Origin: Myceligenerans salitolerans
Lineage (GTDB): Bacteria; Actinomycetota; Actinomycetes; Actinomycetales; Cellulomonadaceae
Length of the DNA stretch: 64,000 bases
Direction: 5' to 3'
Assembly: GCF_017349295.1 (NCBI RefSeq)
Contig: NZ_JAFMPK010000019.1
Location: forward strand, 62,001 to 126,000
Shown here: in pieces, positions 1 through 8,219 of the stretch
How the letters are laid out: each line of letters starts with the position of its first letter
How positions within the stretch are numbered: the stretch's first letter is position 1
Notes under the pieces: model-generated
Seen by the model: the letters and a program-made list of their open reading frames with translations, nothing else
Databases searched by the model: none
What the model was told of the DNA's origin: nothing
Made by a program: the position numbers and the translations under genes

Positions 1-872
1 TCCAGCGGCATGAGGCTCGGGGCGCCGGCCGGAGCGTTGTTGACCGTCACGGTGTGCGTGGTAACGGCACCGGTCTCCGTGCCGGCCGACAACTCGTGCG
101 TGCCGTTGCCGAGCGCCGTCGTGTCGAGCTCGGCCGTGAGCCTCGTGGTGGCCTGCGGGTCGCCCTGGACGAAGAAACTCAGCTCCGCGCCGAGCAGCTT
201 CGACGTGTTGGACCCGCAGTTCCCGTCCCCGAAGTCGTACGTGTACTCGTTCTCCTCGCCGTCGGCGGTCTCGCCGAGCAGCTCGAGCGTGACGTTCGAG
301 AGGACGAAGTCGTCGTGGTTCGTGCCGCAGGAGGTGTTCTCCTTGGGCCCGGCGAAGATGCCGACGACGTTCTCGCCCGTGGTCAGGTACTCGTTCGGGA
401 CCTCCAGGGTGGCGCGCTCGCTCGCCCAGGTCTCGGGCTGGTCGATGCGGTGGCCGTTGATCTCGAACCAGTTGCCGAACGACCGGTCGGCCGAGTTGCT
501 GCCCACGTCGAACCGGAGCGCGGAGGTCCCGAGCGTCTCCGTGGCGCCGGGGAGGACCTCCCCGTCCACGCGGAGGCTGGTGACGCTCGCGCCGGGTGCG
601 GTCGGCGTGGCCGCGACGGTGACGGTGCCCTCCAGGTAGTCGCCGTCGCCAGGCGTCAGGAGCGGGGCCGACGCCGGCTCGTCCGCCCCGGGTCGGCCGG
701 GCTTCCGGTCGGAGCCGGTGAAGTCCGCCGCGGAGGCAGTTGTCGCGACGCCCCCGCCCGTTGTGGTCGCAGCCGACGACGTCGCCGCCCACGTGGTGAG
801 CAGCAGCGTCGTCGCAGTCGCAGCTGCCGCCGCCTGAAGCAGTCTCCTGCGTGATCGCCCGATCGCGCGCAT
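1..872 (-). CDS. Secreted protein, probable Tat signal, 3' end outside window
   Basis: Partial gene reading leftward; about 290 N-terminal residues are visible and the stop lies beyond the left edge. It starts MRAIGRSRRRLLQ and continues into an Ala/Thr/Leu-rich hydrophobic stretch, so SRRRLLQ fits a twin-arginine signal (S-R-R-x-F-L-K). A low-complexity linker (about 45-70) follows. The rest is a beta-rich, soluble-looking module with phrases such as GDGDYLEGTV, EINGHRIDQPETW and FDVGSNSADRSFGNW, resembling Ig-like or carbohydrate-binding regions that precede enzymes in large actinobacterial exoproteins. No catalytic motif is visible, so function is unassigned; a metallophosphoesterase-type exoenzyme downstream is only a guess. 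An AAAGGGA sequence lies just upstream of the ATG. Confidence 0.65.
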   Translation of the reverse strand, partial: MRAIGRSRRRLLQAAAAATATTLLLTTWAATSSAATTTGGGVATTASAADFTGSDRKPGRPGADEPASAPLLTPGDGDYLEGTVTVAATPTAPGASVTSLRVDGEVLPGATETLGTSALRFDVGSNSADRSFGNWFEINGHRIDQPETWASERATLEVPNEYLTTGENVVGIFAGPKENTSCGTNHDDFVLSNVTLELLGETADGEENEYTYDFGDGNCGSNTSKLLGAELSFFVQGDPQATTRLTAELDTTALGNGTHELSAGTETGAVTTHTVTVNNAPAGAPSLMPL

Positions 873-954
873 GGCGGTCCCTTTCAGTTGCCTGAGGATC
901 GCGTCTCAAGCTGCCCGACAAGGATGAACAGGAATCGACTCCTGCTCGAAGACT

Positions 955-969
955 GCGGGAACGTCCCGC
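955..969 (-). terminator. Small hairpin downstream of gcdH
   Basis: Perfect 6-bp stem (GCGGGA / TCCCGC) with a 3-nt loop, 12 nt past the stop codon of the gcdH-like gene. No T tract. It may end that transcript, but the short stem makes this weak. Confidence 0.3.
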
Positions 970-981
970 GATGCGGTCGGC

Positions 982-2304
982 TCAGCGGAAGGCCTGGAGG
1001 CCCGTCAGGTGACGGCCCAGGATGAGGGTGTGGACCTCGTCGGTGCCCTCGTAGGTGCGCACCGACTCCAGGTTGTTGGCGTGACGCAGCGGCGAGTGGT
1101 CGAGCGTCACGCCGTTGCCGCCGAGCACCGTGCGAGCGGTGCGGCACACCTCGATCGCCGTGCGGGCGTTGTTCAGCTTGCCCGCCGAGACCATGTGCGC
1201 CTCCAGCCGTCCGGCGTCCTTGAGCCGGCCGATCCGCAGGGCCAGGAGCTGTGCCTTGCTGATCTCGAGGGCCATGTTCACCAGCTTCTCCTGCGTGAGC
1301 TGGTGCGACGCGACGGGGACCCCGAACTGGACGCGCTCGCCGGCGTAGGCCAGGGCCGCCTCGAACGCGTCGCGGGCCGCGCCCACCGAGCCCCAGACGA
1401 TGCCGTACCGCGCCTCGTCCAGGCAGGCGAACGGCCCGCGCAGGCCGGGGTTCTCGGGCAGGATCGCGTCCTCGGGCACGCGCACGCCGTCCAGTGCGAC
1501 GTCGCACTGGATCGAGGCGCGCATCGACAGCTTCGGCTCGATGGGCGTGGCCGTGAAGCCCGGCGACGACGTCGGCACCAGGAAGCCGCGCACGCGCTCG
1601 CGGACCCGCCCACGCCCCGCGATCTCCGCCGGACGCGCGTCCGACCCGACGCTGCCGTCGAGCCGGGCGTCCGCGGCGCCGTCGGGCACCGCCCCGGCGT
1701 CGGGCACCTCCCCGCCGTCGGACACCGCCCCGGTGTCGTCGTCGGACACCTTGGCCCAGATCACCGCGACGTCCGCGATCGACGCGAGGCCGATCCACCG
1801 CTTGGCCCCGTCGATCACCCACTCCCCGCCGTCGCGGCGGGCGCGGGTGGTCATGCTCGCGGGGTTGGAGCCGGCGCCGGGCTCGGTCAGGCCGAAGCAA
1901 CCGATCGCCTCGCCGCGCGCGAGGCGCGGCAGCCACTCCTCCTTCTGTGCGGCCGAGCCGTGCTTGTGGATCGCGGACATCACGAGCGAGCCCTGCACGG
2001 ACACGAAGGTCCGGATCCCGGAGTCGCCGGCCTCGAGCTCCTGACAGGCGAGGCCGTACTCGACGGCGGACCGGCCGGCGCAGCCGTACCCGTCCAGGTG
2101 CATCCCGAGCAGGCCCAGCTCGCCGAGCTCGGGCACGATCTCGCGCGGGAACACGGCGTCGGCGAACCACCGCGCGATGTTCGGCCGGATCCGCCGGTCC
2201 GTGAACTCGCGGACCCGATCGCGCACCTCGAGTTCGGCGGCCCCGAACTCGGACTCGATGTCCAGCAGATCCGCGGGCGAGGAGGAATGAACGACTGTGG
2301 TCAT
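982..2304 (-). CDS. gcdH: Acyl-CoA dehydrogenase, glutaryl-CoA dehydrogenase-like
   Basis: 440-residue flavoprotein of the acyl-CoA dehydrogenase family. The C-terminal motif TYEGTDEVHTLILGR matches the catalytic-glutamate segment of glutaryl-CoA dehydrogenases, which convert glutaryl-CoA to crotonyl-CoA in lysine/tryptophan breakdown. GCFGLTEPGAGSNPASM is the FAD/substrate loop and LGGNGVTLDHSPLRH a C-terminal family motif. It is about 45-50 residues longer than usual because of a Gly/Ala/Asp/Pro-rich insertion (about 190-240) encoded partly by 18-nt tandem repeats. The gene stands alone. TACAGT ends 7 nt before the ATG, so the mRNA is probably leaderless. Family assignment is firm; substrate is inferred from the active-site motif. 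Confidence 0.85.
   Translation of the reverse strand: MTTVVHSSSPADLLDIESEFGAAELEVRDRVREFTDRRIRPNIARWFADAVFPREIVPELGELGLLGMHLDGYGCAGRSAVEYGLACQELEAGDSGIRTFVSVQGSLVMSAIHKHGSAAQKEEWLPRLARGEAIGCFGLTEPGAGSNPASMTTRARRDGGEWVIDGAKRWIGLASIADVAVIWAKVSDDDTGAVSDGGEVPDAGAVPDGAADARLDGSVGSDARPAEIAGRGRVRERVRGFLVPTSSPGFTATPIEPKLSMRASIQCDVALDGVRVPEDAILPENPGLRGPFACLDEARYGIVWGSVGAARDAFEAALAYAGERVQFGVPVASHQLTQEKLVNMALEISKAQLLALRIGRLKDAGRLEAHMVSAGKLNNARTAIEVCRTARTVLGGNGVTLDHSPLRHANNLESVRTYEGTDEVHTLILGRHLTGLQAFR
1681..1740. repeat. 18-nt tandem repeat inside gcdH-like gene
   Basis: Three consecutive 18-nt units (1681-1698, 1699-1716, 1717-1734) of the form GTCGGRCACCKCCCCGSY, with a degenerate continuation. The repeat stays in frame and encodes a P-D-A/G-x-V-P/S-D-G type loop between conserved parts of the acyl-CoA dehydrogenase fold. 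Likely replication slippage in a surface loop. Confidence 0.7.
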
Positions 2305-2311
2305 GTCACGG

Positions 2312-2317
2312 ACTGTA
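2312..2317 (-). promoter_or_regulatory. Putative -10 box, leaderless gcdH
   Basis: TACAGT on the minus strand ends 7 nt before the ATG at 2304, so the predicted transcription start coincides with the start codon. No ribosome binding site is visible. Confidence 0.5.
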
Positions 2318-2438
2318 ACGGCTCCGGCACCGCGCGCTGCCCTCCGCGGTCCGTCCGACGCCGCGGCAGCACCACCGCAAACAGACCCAGCCGGCGTGAC
2401 AGCGCCGGGGGTGACAACGCCAGCCGGGTGACGGAGCT

Positions 2439-2470
2439 GGGCCCTGATCAGCGGATGCCGATCAGGGCCC
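2439..2470 (-). terminator. Strong hairpin after the sigma/partner operon
   Basis: Perfect 11-bp inverted repeat GGGCCCTGATC / GATCAGGGCCC with a 10-nt loop, 60 nt past the stop of the membrane-anchored partner gene. No U tract, as is common for GC-rich actinobacterial terminators. Confidence 0.6.
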
Positions 2471-2529
2471 GGACCGAACGGATCGCCCGTGCGGGTTCTC
2501 GCGCGGAACCGGCGGAGCGAGGGGTGTTC

Positions 2530-3624
2530 TCAGCGGAGCGCGAGCGTCCCCGCGACCTGGAGGGCCAGGTCGGTGCCCGCACCCTTCGGGGCGACCACGC
2601 GGACCTGGTACGTTCCGCCGTCGGCTCGGCGCACCGTGATCACCGTCTCGCGGCTGCCGTCCTCGTCCGTGACGGAGCCGAGGGTGACGTAGTCGGCGCC
2701 GTCGAGCGGGAAGGTCCCGGCTCCGCTGTCGGCGCCGGGCACCGCGAGGGCGTCGCGGCCCTCGGCCCAGTAGGTCACCCAGATCTCACGCTTCTCGGCA
2801 TCGTCGAACCAGGTGCTGGACGTCGAGTCGCCGGAGTCGGTGTGCGGGCCGTCGTACTCCCCGCCCGCCGGAATCCCGAATTCCAGACCGTCGACCTCCT
2901 GGACGCGCCAGCCGCCCGGCAGACCGCTCGGAAGTTCGACGACGGGCAGCTCGTCCGTCGATCCGAAGAGCTCCTCCACGTCGGCGGGATCGGTGCTGAC
3001 GGAGAGCGTCCGGCGCAGGCCGGCAAGGATCGTGTCGAGCGCTTCCTGCGACGGCACGTTGACCACGGCCTGGTAGAAGTAGCCGTCGGCCCGCTCCACC
3101 TCAAGGTTGGCTGCCACACCGGTCTGGTTGTCGTACCGGTACAGCGCCGCACGCTCGGCCCCGGGCACGTCCCACTCCGTGGTGTCCTCGGGCGGCCCTG
3201 CCCACCCGGGTTCGGCGCCCACCTGGAGCTGGAACTGCTCGGTGATCGTCTCGTCGGTCCACAGCGTCCCGGGCTCGCCGTTGACTCCGATCGAGTCGTG
3301 TTCGATCCAGTCGGAGGGAACGGCGAACGTCAGTCCGCCGAACTCGTATGCGGACCATCCTGCGGGGATGTCGGCGTCGGGTGACGCCACCGGCTGTACC
3401 GCGGGCGCCGACGCCCCCGGGAGCTCCGGCTCCGGCTGCGGCTGTGCCAGGGCGACCCCGCCGACCACGGCCAGCACCGCGGCCGCCGCGCCCACCGCAC
3501 GGACGACGACGCGCCGGCGTCGGACACGGTGCATCGCCGTCGCCGCCATGGTGTCCGCGTCGGCCCAGGCCGGCGGCTGGATCGCCGCGACGACGCGCTT
3601 CTCGCTCGTCAGGAGGTCGTTCAT
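2530..3624 (-). CDS. Membrane-anchored protein coupled to ECF sigma factor
   Basis: 364 residues, starting at the ATG that overlaps the sigma-factor stop (ATGA), so translation is coupled. The N-terminal ~35 residues are cytoplasmic (MNDLLTSEKRVVAAIQPPAW), then a basic RVRRRRVVVR patch precedes a hydrophobic segment (about 42-62), giving one membrane span with an extracellular C-terminal part. That part appears to contain two related segments with GLTFAVPSDW and GLEFGIPAGG motifs, suggesting duplication. Position and topology fit an anti-sigma factor or sensor. I see no clear zinc-binding anti-sigma HxxxCxxC motif, so the role is inferred from context. Confidence 0.7.
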   Translation of the reverse strand: MNDLLTSEKRVVAAIQPPAWADADTMAATAMHRVRRRRVVVRAVGAAAAVLAVVGGVALAQPQPEPELPGASAPAVQPVASPDADIPAGWSAYEFGGLTFAVPSDWIEHDSIGVNGEPGTLWTDETITEQFQLQVGAEPGWAGPPEDTTEWDVPGAERAALYRYDNQTGVAANLEVERADGYFYQAVVNVPSQEALDTILAGLRRTLSVSTDPADVEELFGSTDELPVVELPSGLPGGWRVQEVDGLEFGIPAGGEYDGPHTDSGDSTSSTWFDDAEKREIWVTYWAEGRDALAVPGADSGAGTFPLDGADYVTLGSVTDEDGSRETVITVRRADGGTYQVRVVAPKGAGTDLALQVAGTLALR

Positions 3625-4163
3625 CGCTGTGGCTCCTCGTCGGTCGTTCCCAGGACGGTGCGCAGGTTCGCCAGGCCGCGAGACGCGGTCGACTTGACGG
3701 TTCCCCGGCTGATGCCGAGATCCTCGGCGGTCTCCTGCTCGCTGCGGTCGAGCAGGTAGCGCAGCACGACGACACGGCGCTGCCGCGGAGGGAGCTGCGC
3801 GAGGGCGTGCACGAGCCGGTCCCGCTCGTGCACGGCGGGCTCGCGGACCTCGTCCGCGCGGTCGAAGGTCTCCGGCTCGCGCAGCACGTCCCGCCGCGTA
3901 CGGCGCCACGCGTCGATCCGCGACGTGACGAGCGCCCGCCGCGCGTAGGCGAACGGCGACCCGTCGCGCACGCGGGGCCACGCGCGGAAGGTCCGCTCCA
4001 GGGCGAGCTGGGTCAGGTCGTGGGCGCGGTGCTCGTCGCCGCACAGCAGGTAGGCGATCCGGTACAGGACGGGCATGGAGCGCCGGGCGAACTCAGTGAA
4101 CTCCCGCTCCGTCGTCGCACGGACGACGACGGACACGCCGTCCACAGCCGTGGCGGCGGTCAT
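3621..4163 (-). CDS. ECF RNA polymerase sigma factor, SigE-like family
   Basis: 180-residue sigma-70 family protein with region 2 (FTEFARRSMPVLYRIAYLLCGDEHRAHDLTQ..., about 18-80) and region 4 (LPPRQRRVVVLRYLLDRSEQETAEDLGISRGTVKS, about 120-165) carrying the helix-turn-helix. The linker is short and there is no C-terminal extension. A longer reading frame upstream would overlap the tRNA-Leu gene, so I use the ATG at 4163, preceded by GGGAG. It directs RNA polymerase to a specific regulon and is co-transcribed with its overlapping membrane partner. The signal is unknown. Confidence 0.85.
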   Translation of the reverse strand: MTAATAVDGVSVVVRATTEREFTEFARRSMPVLYRIAYLLCGDEHRAHDLTQLALERTFRAWPRVRDGSPFAYARRALVTSRIDAWRRTRRDVLREPETFDRADEVREPAVHERDRLVHALAQLPPRQRRVVVLRYLLDRSEQETAEDLGISRGTVKSTASRGLANLRTVLGTTDEEPQR

Positions 4164-4346
4164 GTCGGGTCTCCCGGGGCGTGCGCCGGACGGTCGGGTG
4201 GGGCAGTACTCGGCGGCACTGGCTGGTTGTCGGTCATCACGCCCCAAGAAGACGCCGCTCGGTGGTACGGGGTTGCTCCTCCGGGCAGACCGCCGTGCAA
4301 TCGTCGCCACCGGCGGCGGCCCTGCTCTTCGCAGGGTAGCTTCGAG

Positions 4347-4428
4347 TGCGCGAGGCGGGACTCGAACCCGCACGTCCGAAGACACCAGGACCTAAACCTG
4401 GCGCGGCTGCCAGTTACGCCACTCGCGC
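4347..4428 (-). tRNA. tRNA-Leu (anticodon TAG)
   Basis: 82-nt class II tRNA. The acceptor halves GCGCGAG / CTCGCGC pair, the anticodon loop TTTAGGT sits in a CCAGG/CCTGG stem, a long variable arm follows, and the T-arm reads CGGGTTCGAGTCCCG. The 3' CCA is not encoded (the next bases are CTC), so it must be added after transcription. Confidence 0.93.
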
Positions 4429-4476
4429 GCGGACCTCAGTGTAAGCGGTGCTCCCTCCCGCGTGGCCCGCGCCGGC

Positions 4477-5370
4477 TCATGCCAGCGCCTCCGCCTCGCC
4501 GGCCACCGGGTCCTTGCCGCCGCCCGCGATGATGCGGTGCCGCACCCGCGCCGAGAGCTGGTCCACCAGGACCGTGACCGCGATGACGAGGAACAGCGTG
4601 ATCCCGATCCGGTCCCACAGCCGCGCCTCGAACAGCTGGGTGAGGATCGAGCCGATGCCGCCGGCGCCCACCGCGCCGAGGATCGCCCCGGCCCGGATGT
4701 TGATCTCGAACCGGTAGAGCCAGAGCGCCACGATCTCGGGCAGCGCCTGCGGGAGCACACCCCAGGCGAGCACGTGGAGCCGTCGCGCGCCGGTCGCGGC
4801 GACCGCCTCGACGGGACGCGGGTCCACCGCCTCGATCACCTCGCTGCCGAGCTTCCCCAGCGTCCCCACCGAGCCGACACCGAGCGCCAGCGCACCGGCC
4901 AGCGGCCCCAGACCGAAGATCGGCAGCATGATCGCGATCGCCAGGATGAGCTCCGGGATCGCACGGATCACGTTGAGGACCTGCCGGGTGACGAACACGA
5001 CCGGCCTCGGCGAGACGTTCCGGGCAGCGAGGAACGCCGCCGGGAACGACAGCACCGCGCCGACGAGCGTGCCGATCCACGCCATCTGCAGCGACTCCAC
5101 CATGTACTCGAAGGCCTTGGACCAGTAGTCGGTGTACGGGTCCGCCATCGGGTTCTGCAGCACGCCGCGGGTCATCAGCCGCAGGTAGTCACCGAGGATG
5201 CCGGGCGCCTCGGACAGGCGGGCCCACTGCGCGTCGACGGTGACGACGCACAGGACCACGACGACGGCGGTCACCAGGGAACCGGTGACCTGCCTCCACG
5301 GGTTCGGCCGCTTCGGCCGGTCACCGTCCACCGGCCCCGCGGCGGGCGGACGCGTCCCGACGGTCCTCAT
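4477..5370 (-). CDS. phnE: Phosphonate-type ABC transporter permease PhnE (second)
   Basis: 297-residue inner-membrane permease with about six hydrophobic segments, last gene of a phnD-phnC-phnE-phnE cluster. The EAVAATGARRLHVLAWGVLPQ segment is the cytoplasmic EAA loop that docks on the ATPase, and INIRAGAILGAVGAGGIG is characteristic of PhnE-family permeases. The start ATG at 5370 overlaps the stop of the upstream permease gene (ATGA). With its paralogue it likely forms a heterodimeric channel for phosphonate, phosphite or a similar oxyanion. No C-P lyase or phosphonatase gene lies in the window, so substrate is not fixed. Confidence 0.88.
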   Translation of the reverse strand: MRTVGTRPPAAGPVDGDRPKRPNPWRQVTGSLVTAVVVVLCVVTVDAQWARLSEAPGILGDYLRLMTRGVLQNPMADPYTDYWSKAFEYMVESLQMAWIGTLVGAVLSFPAAFLAARNVSPRPVVFVTRQVLNVIRAIPELILAIAIMLPIFGLGPLAGALALGVGSVGTLGKLGSEVIEAVDPRPVEAVAATGARRLHVLAWGVLPQALPEIVALWLYRFEINIRAGAILGAVGAGGIGSILTQLFEARLWDRIGITLFLVIAVTVLVDQLSARVRHRIIAGGGKDPVAGEAEALA

Positions 5371-6173
5371 ATCAGCCTCCTGCGCAACCACGCCGAGGCC
5401 TGGTCGAGGACGAACACCACGACGACGAAGACCGCCACGATCGCGGAGATGTGCGAGTACTGGAAGCGGGACAGCTCGGTCTTGATGACCTGGCCGATAC
5501 CCCCCGCGCCGACCAGGCCGATGACGAGCGAGGCACGGATGTTCAGCTCGAAGACGTAGAACGAGTACGACAAGAAGTTCGGCATGACCTGCGGGAGCAC
5601 GGCTGCCACGGCACGCTGCACCGCGCTCGCGCCCACGGCGGTGGCGGCCTCGACGGGGCCGCGGTCGACGGCGTCGACGCTCTCCGCCGTGAGCTTCGCC
5701 GCGACACCCACGTTGAACGCGAACAGGGCCAGGATGCCCGCCAGTGCCCCGTTGCCGACGACGGCGACCGCGAGCAGCGCCCACGCGACGTCGGGCAGCG
5801 AGCGCTCGACGGCGAGCAGCGCCTTGAGCGTGCGGGCCATCCAGGGCGGTGCGGTGACGTCGCTGGCCATGTGGGCCAGGACGAGCGCGAGGAGGCAGCC
5901 GAGGGAGCCGGCGACGACGGCGAGCTGGAGCGTCTCGAGCCACTGTTCCCGCACCCGCCAGGCGAACTCCCAGTCGGGGCGGAAGAACTCGGCGACGACC
6001 TCCCGCCCCCGGGTGAGGTCGGAGAACAGTGGCGCGAGCGTGAACTCGATGCCGAGCGCGGCCCACACGGTGACGACCGCGCAGGCGATCAGTCCCGCGT
6101 AGAGGCCCCACGGCGGGCGCGGCTTCGGCGGTACCGCCCGTCCCGGCGCGGGCACGGTGGTCGTGGCGGTCAT
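5367..6173 (-). CDS. phnE: Phosphonate-type ABC transporter permease PhnE (first)
   Basis: 268-residue multi-spanning permease of the same family as the following gene. It has the EAA loop (EAATAVGASAVQRAVAAVLPQ) and the family signature LNIRASLVIGLVGAGGIGQ. The long periplasmic part near the N-terminus (about 45-80) also fits PhnE. Its ATG overlaps the stop of phnC and its own stop overlaps the next phnE start, so the permeases and ATPase are translationally coupled. Two unequal permease genes rather than one suggest a heterodimer. Confidence 0.88.
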   Translation of the reverse strand: MTATTTVPAPGRAVPPKPRPPWGLYAGLIACAVVTVWAALGIEFTLAPLFSDLTRGREVVAEFFRPDWEFAWRVREQWLETLQLAVVAGSLGCLLALVLAHMASDVTAPPWMARTLKALLAVERSLPDVAWALLAVAVVGNGALAGILALFAFNVGVAAKLTAESVDAVDRGPVEAATAVGASAVQRAVAAVLPQVMPNFLSYSFYVFELNIRASLVIGLVGAGGIGQVIKTELSRFQYSHISAIVAVFVVVVFVLDQASAWLRRRLI

Positions 6174-6949
6174 GTCAGGCGGTCCACCTCGGCGGTGGAG
6201 ACGTCCTGGACGCTCAGCGAGCGGCCGTAGATGCTCTCGAACACCCTGTCGTCGACCTCGGCGGCGGGCCCGTCGAACACGATCCTCCCGGCGCGCATGC
6301 CGACGATCCGGTCGGCGAAGCTCTTGGCCAGGTCCAGGAAGTGGAGGTTGACCACGGTCGTGATGCCCAGTTGCCGCTGCACGCGGCGCAGGTCCGCCAT
6401 GACCGCGTTGGCCGTGGGCGGGTCGAGCGAGGCCACGGGCTCGTCGGCGAGCACCACGTGCGGCTGCTGCGCCAGAACGCGCGCGATCGCGACACGCTGC
6501 TGCTGGCCGCCGGACAACCGGGAGGCCCGCACGTACGCCTTGTCGAGGATGCCGACGCGGTCGAGCGCGTCGAACGCGATCTCCTTGTCCGCCGCGCCGT
6601 ACACGCCGAACAGCGAGCTCACGGGCGAGTGCGAGAGCCGGCCCATGAGGACGTTCCTCAGGACGCTGACACGGGTGACGAGGTTGAAGCCCTGGAAGAT
6701 CATGCCGACGTCGGCGCGCAGGCGTCGGAGCGTGCCCCCGCGCGCGCCGTCGACCCGCTGTCCGTTCACCTCCAGCTCGCCGGAGGTCACGGGCACGAGC
6801 CCGTTCACGGCGCGGACGAGCGTCGACTTGCCTGCCCCGGAAAGGCCCACGACCACCACGAACTCGCCCTCGGGTATCTCCAGGGAGACGCCGTCGAGCC
6901 CCTTGGTCCCGGTCGGGTAGGTGACGTGGACGTCACGGAAGGTGATCAT
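6170..6949 (-). CDS. phnC: Phosphonate-type ABC transporter ATP-binding protein
   Basis: 259-residue ATPase. Walker A is GLSGAGKST (about 35-43), the Q-loop lies in MIFQGFNL, the signature is RLSGGQQQR, Walker B is VVLADEPVASLD and the switch histidine is in VVNLHFLDLA. PhnC members characteristically have NLH in this position. It powers import through the two PhnE permeases encoded directly downstream. It is separated from the binding-protein gene by 67 nt holding a stable hairpin, which may set the binding protein's higher expression. Confidence 0.92.
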   Translation of the reverse strand: MITFRDVHVTYPTGTKGLDGVSLEIPEGEFVVVVGLSGAGKSTLVRAVNGLVPVTSGELEVNGQRVDGARGGTLRRLRADVGMIFQGFNLVTRVSVLRNVLMGRLSHSPVSSLFGVYGAADKEIAFDALDRVGILDKAYVRASRLSGGQQQRVAIARVLAQQPHVVLADEPVASLDPPTANAVMADLRRVQRQLGITTVVNLHFLDLAKSFADRIVGMRAGRIVFDGPAAEVDDRVFESIYGRSLSVQDVSTAEVDRLT

Positions 6950-6969
6950 CGGTTTCTCCCGTCCGTCGT

Positions 6970-7009
6970 GGTGGGCCCCGTGCCCGGCACGCCGGGCCCG
7001 GTGCCCACC
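6970..7009 (-). promoter_or_regulatory. Intercistronic hairpin between phnD and phnC
   Basis: Outer 7-bp stem GGTGGGC / GCCCACC and inner 6-bp stem GCCCGG / CCGGGC around a CACG loop, separated by a symmetric internal loop. It lies just after the binding-protein stop. Such hairpins commonly protect the upstream mRNA or partly terminate, giving excess binding protein. Confidence 0.5.
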
Positions 7010-7016
7010 TCCTGCC

Positions 7017-8006
7017 TCACTCCGCGTCGCCGAAGTTCGCCGCGACCTGGCGGGCGGCGTCCAGCGCGTCGAGGTCGGCGGGCTCCAGGCCTTCGATGCC
7101 GTACACCGCGTCGAGGGCCGCGAGGCCCTCCTCGCTCTCGGTGAGTGCCACGAAGGCGTCCGTGATCCGCTGTGTCGCCTCGTCGGAGAAGGAGCCGGCG
7201 ACGGCGACGCCGTCGTTCGGGATCTCGGGCGACGACGCGAACACGACGACCTCCGTACCGGCGTCCGGCTCCTCCTCGAGCACCTCGGCGCGCGCGTCGT
7301 TGAACGAGACCCCGATCGGGGCGTCCCCGCGTACGACGTTCAACACGGAGTTCGGGTGCCCGCCCGCGAAGATCGACGTGATGTCCGTGAGGGGGTCGAT
7401 GCCCTGGACCTCGGCGAGCTGGGTGGCGGGGTAGTAGTACCCGGAGGCCGAGCCCTCCTCGACGAAGGAGATCGTGGTGCCCTGTTCGATGAGCGCGAGC
7501 GCGTCCTCGCCCGTGGGGCCCTCGACGGCCTCGGCGCCGTTGCAGAAGGCGAACTCGGTGCCGTCGTCGTCCGTCTCGGTGACGACCTCGTCCAGGCAGT
7601 ACGTGTCCGGGTCGTTCGTCATCCACTGCGTGTGGTAGGTCGAGGAGCCGTAACGCACGGCCTGCAGCACCGCTTCGGCGTCGGCCTGGTCGACGGCCTG
7701 GACCAGGGCGACCGGGCCGAACATGCCGATGTCGGCCTGCTCGGTCTGCATGGCCACGACGAGGGCGGCGTAGTCGGTCGACACCGAGGTCTCCACCTCG
7801 ACGCCGAGCTCCTCCCCGAGGAGGTCACCGAGCACCTCGGCGTCCTCGACGAGCTGGTCCTGGTCCTGGGACGGAACCAGGCCGAGGGTCAGGGTCTCCG
7901 GAACGTCGCGCTCCTCCGAGCCCGAGCCCTCGTCGGTGCCTCCGCCGCAGGCGGTCAGGGCGAGGGCCGCGGCCGCCGCGACGGCGATACCCGCAGATCG
8001 CTTCAT
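7017..8006 (-). CDS. phnD: Phosphate/phosphonate ABC transporter substrate-binding lipoprotein
   Basis: 329-residue lipoprotein. The start at 8006 is preceded by GAGGAGA and gives MKRSAGIAVAAAAALALTAC, with lipobox LTAC and modified cysteine at about residue 20. The mature part has PhnD-family phrases (LTLGLVPSQ, QADIGMFGPVALVQAV, AGGHPNSVLNVVRGDAPIGVS). The ligand is captured outside the membrane and passed to the PhnE pair. First gene of the operon, with a free upstream region of about 210 nt. The mature protein is strongly acidic. Whether the ligand is a phosphonate, phosphite or phosphate ester cannot be told from sequence. Confidence 0.88.
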   Translation of the reverse strand: MKRSAGIAVAAAAALALTACGGGTDEGSGSEERDVPETLTLGLVPSQDQDQLVEDAEVLGDLLGEELGVEVETSVSTDYAALVVAMQTEQADIGMFGPVALVQAVDQADAEAVLQAVRYGSSTYHTQWMTNDPDTYCLDEVVTETDDDGTEFAFCNGAEAVEGPTGEDALALIEQGTTISFVEEGSASGYYYPATQLAEVQGIDPLTDITSIFAGGHPNSVLNVVRGDAPIGVSFNDARAEVLEEEPDAGTEVVVFASSPEIPNDGVAVAGSFSDEATQRITDAFVALTESEEGLAALDAVYGIEGLEPADLDALDAARQVAANFGDAE

Positions 8007-8219
8007 CAGGTCTCTCCTCGTGAGAAGGTGGCACGCGGCCGGTATCGGCCACGCCGAACGCACCTCACGCTAGACACAGGTCGCGGTCCGATTCCTTCCG
8101 GGCGGTGACGGCCCGGCGAATTCGAGGTCACGGTCCGGACTCGGCGGACATCCGGGGGGCGGCGGCCGGACGGCGGCGCGGGCGGCGGCGAGCTCCTGAC
8201 CGGCACGCCGCGCCGCGGC

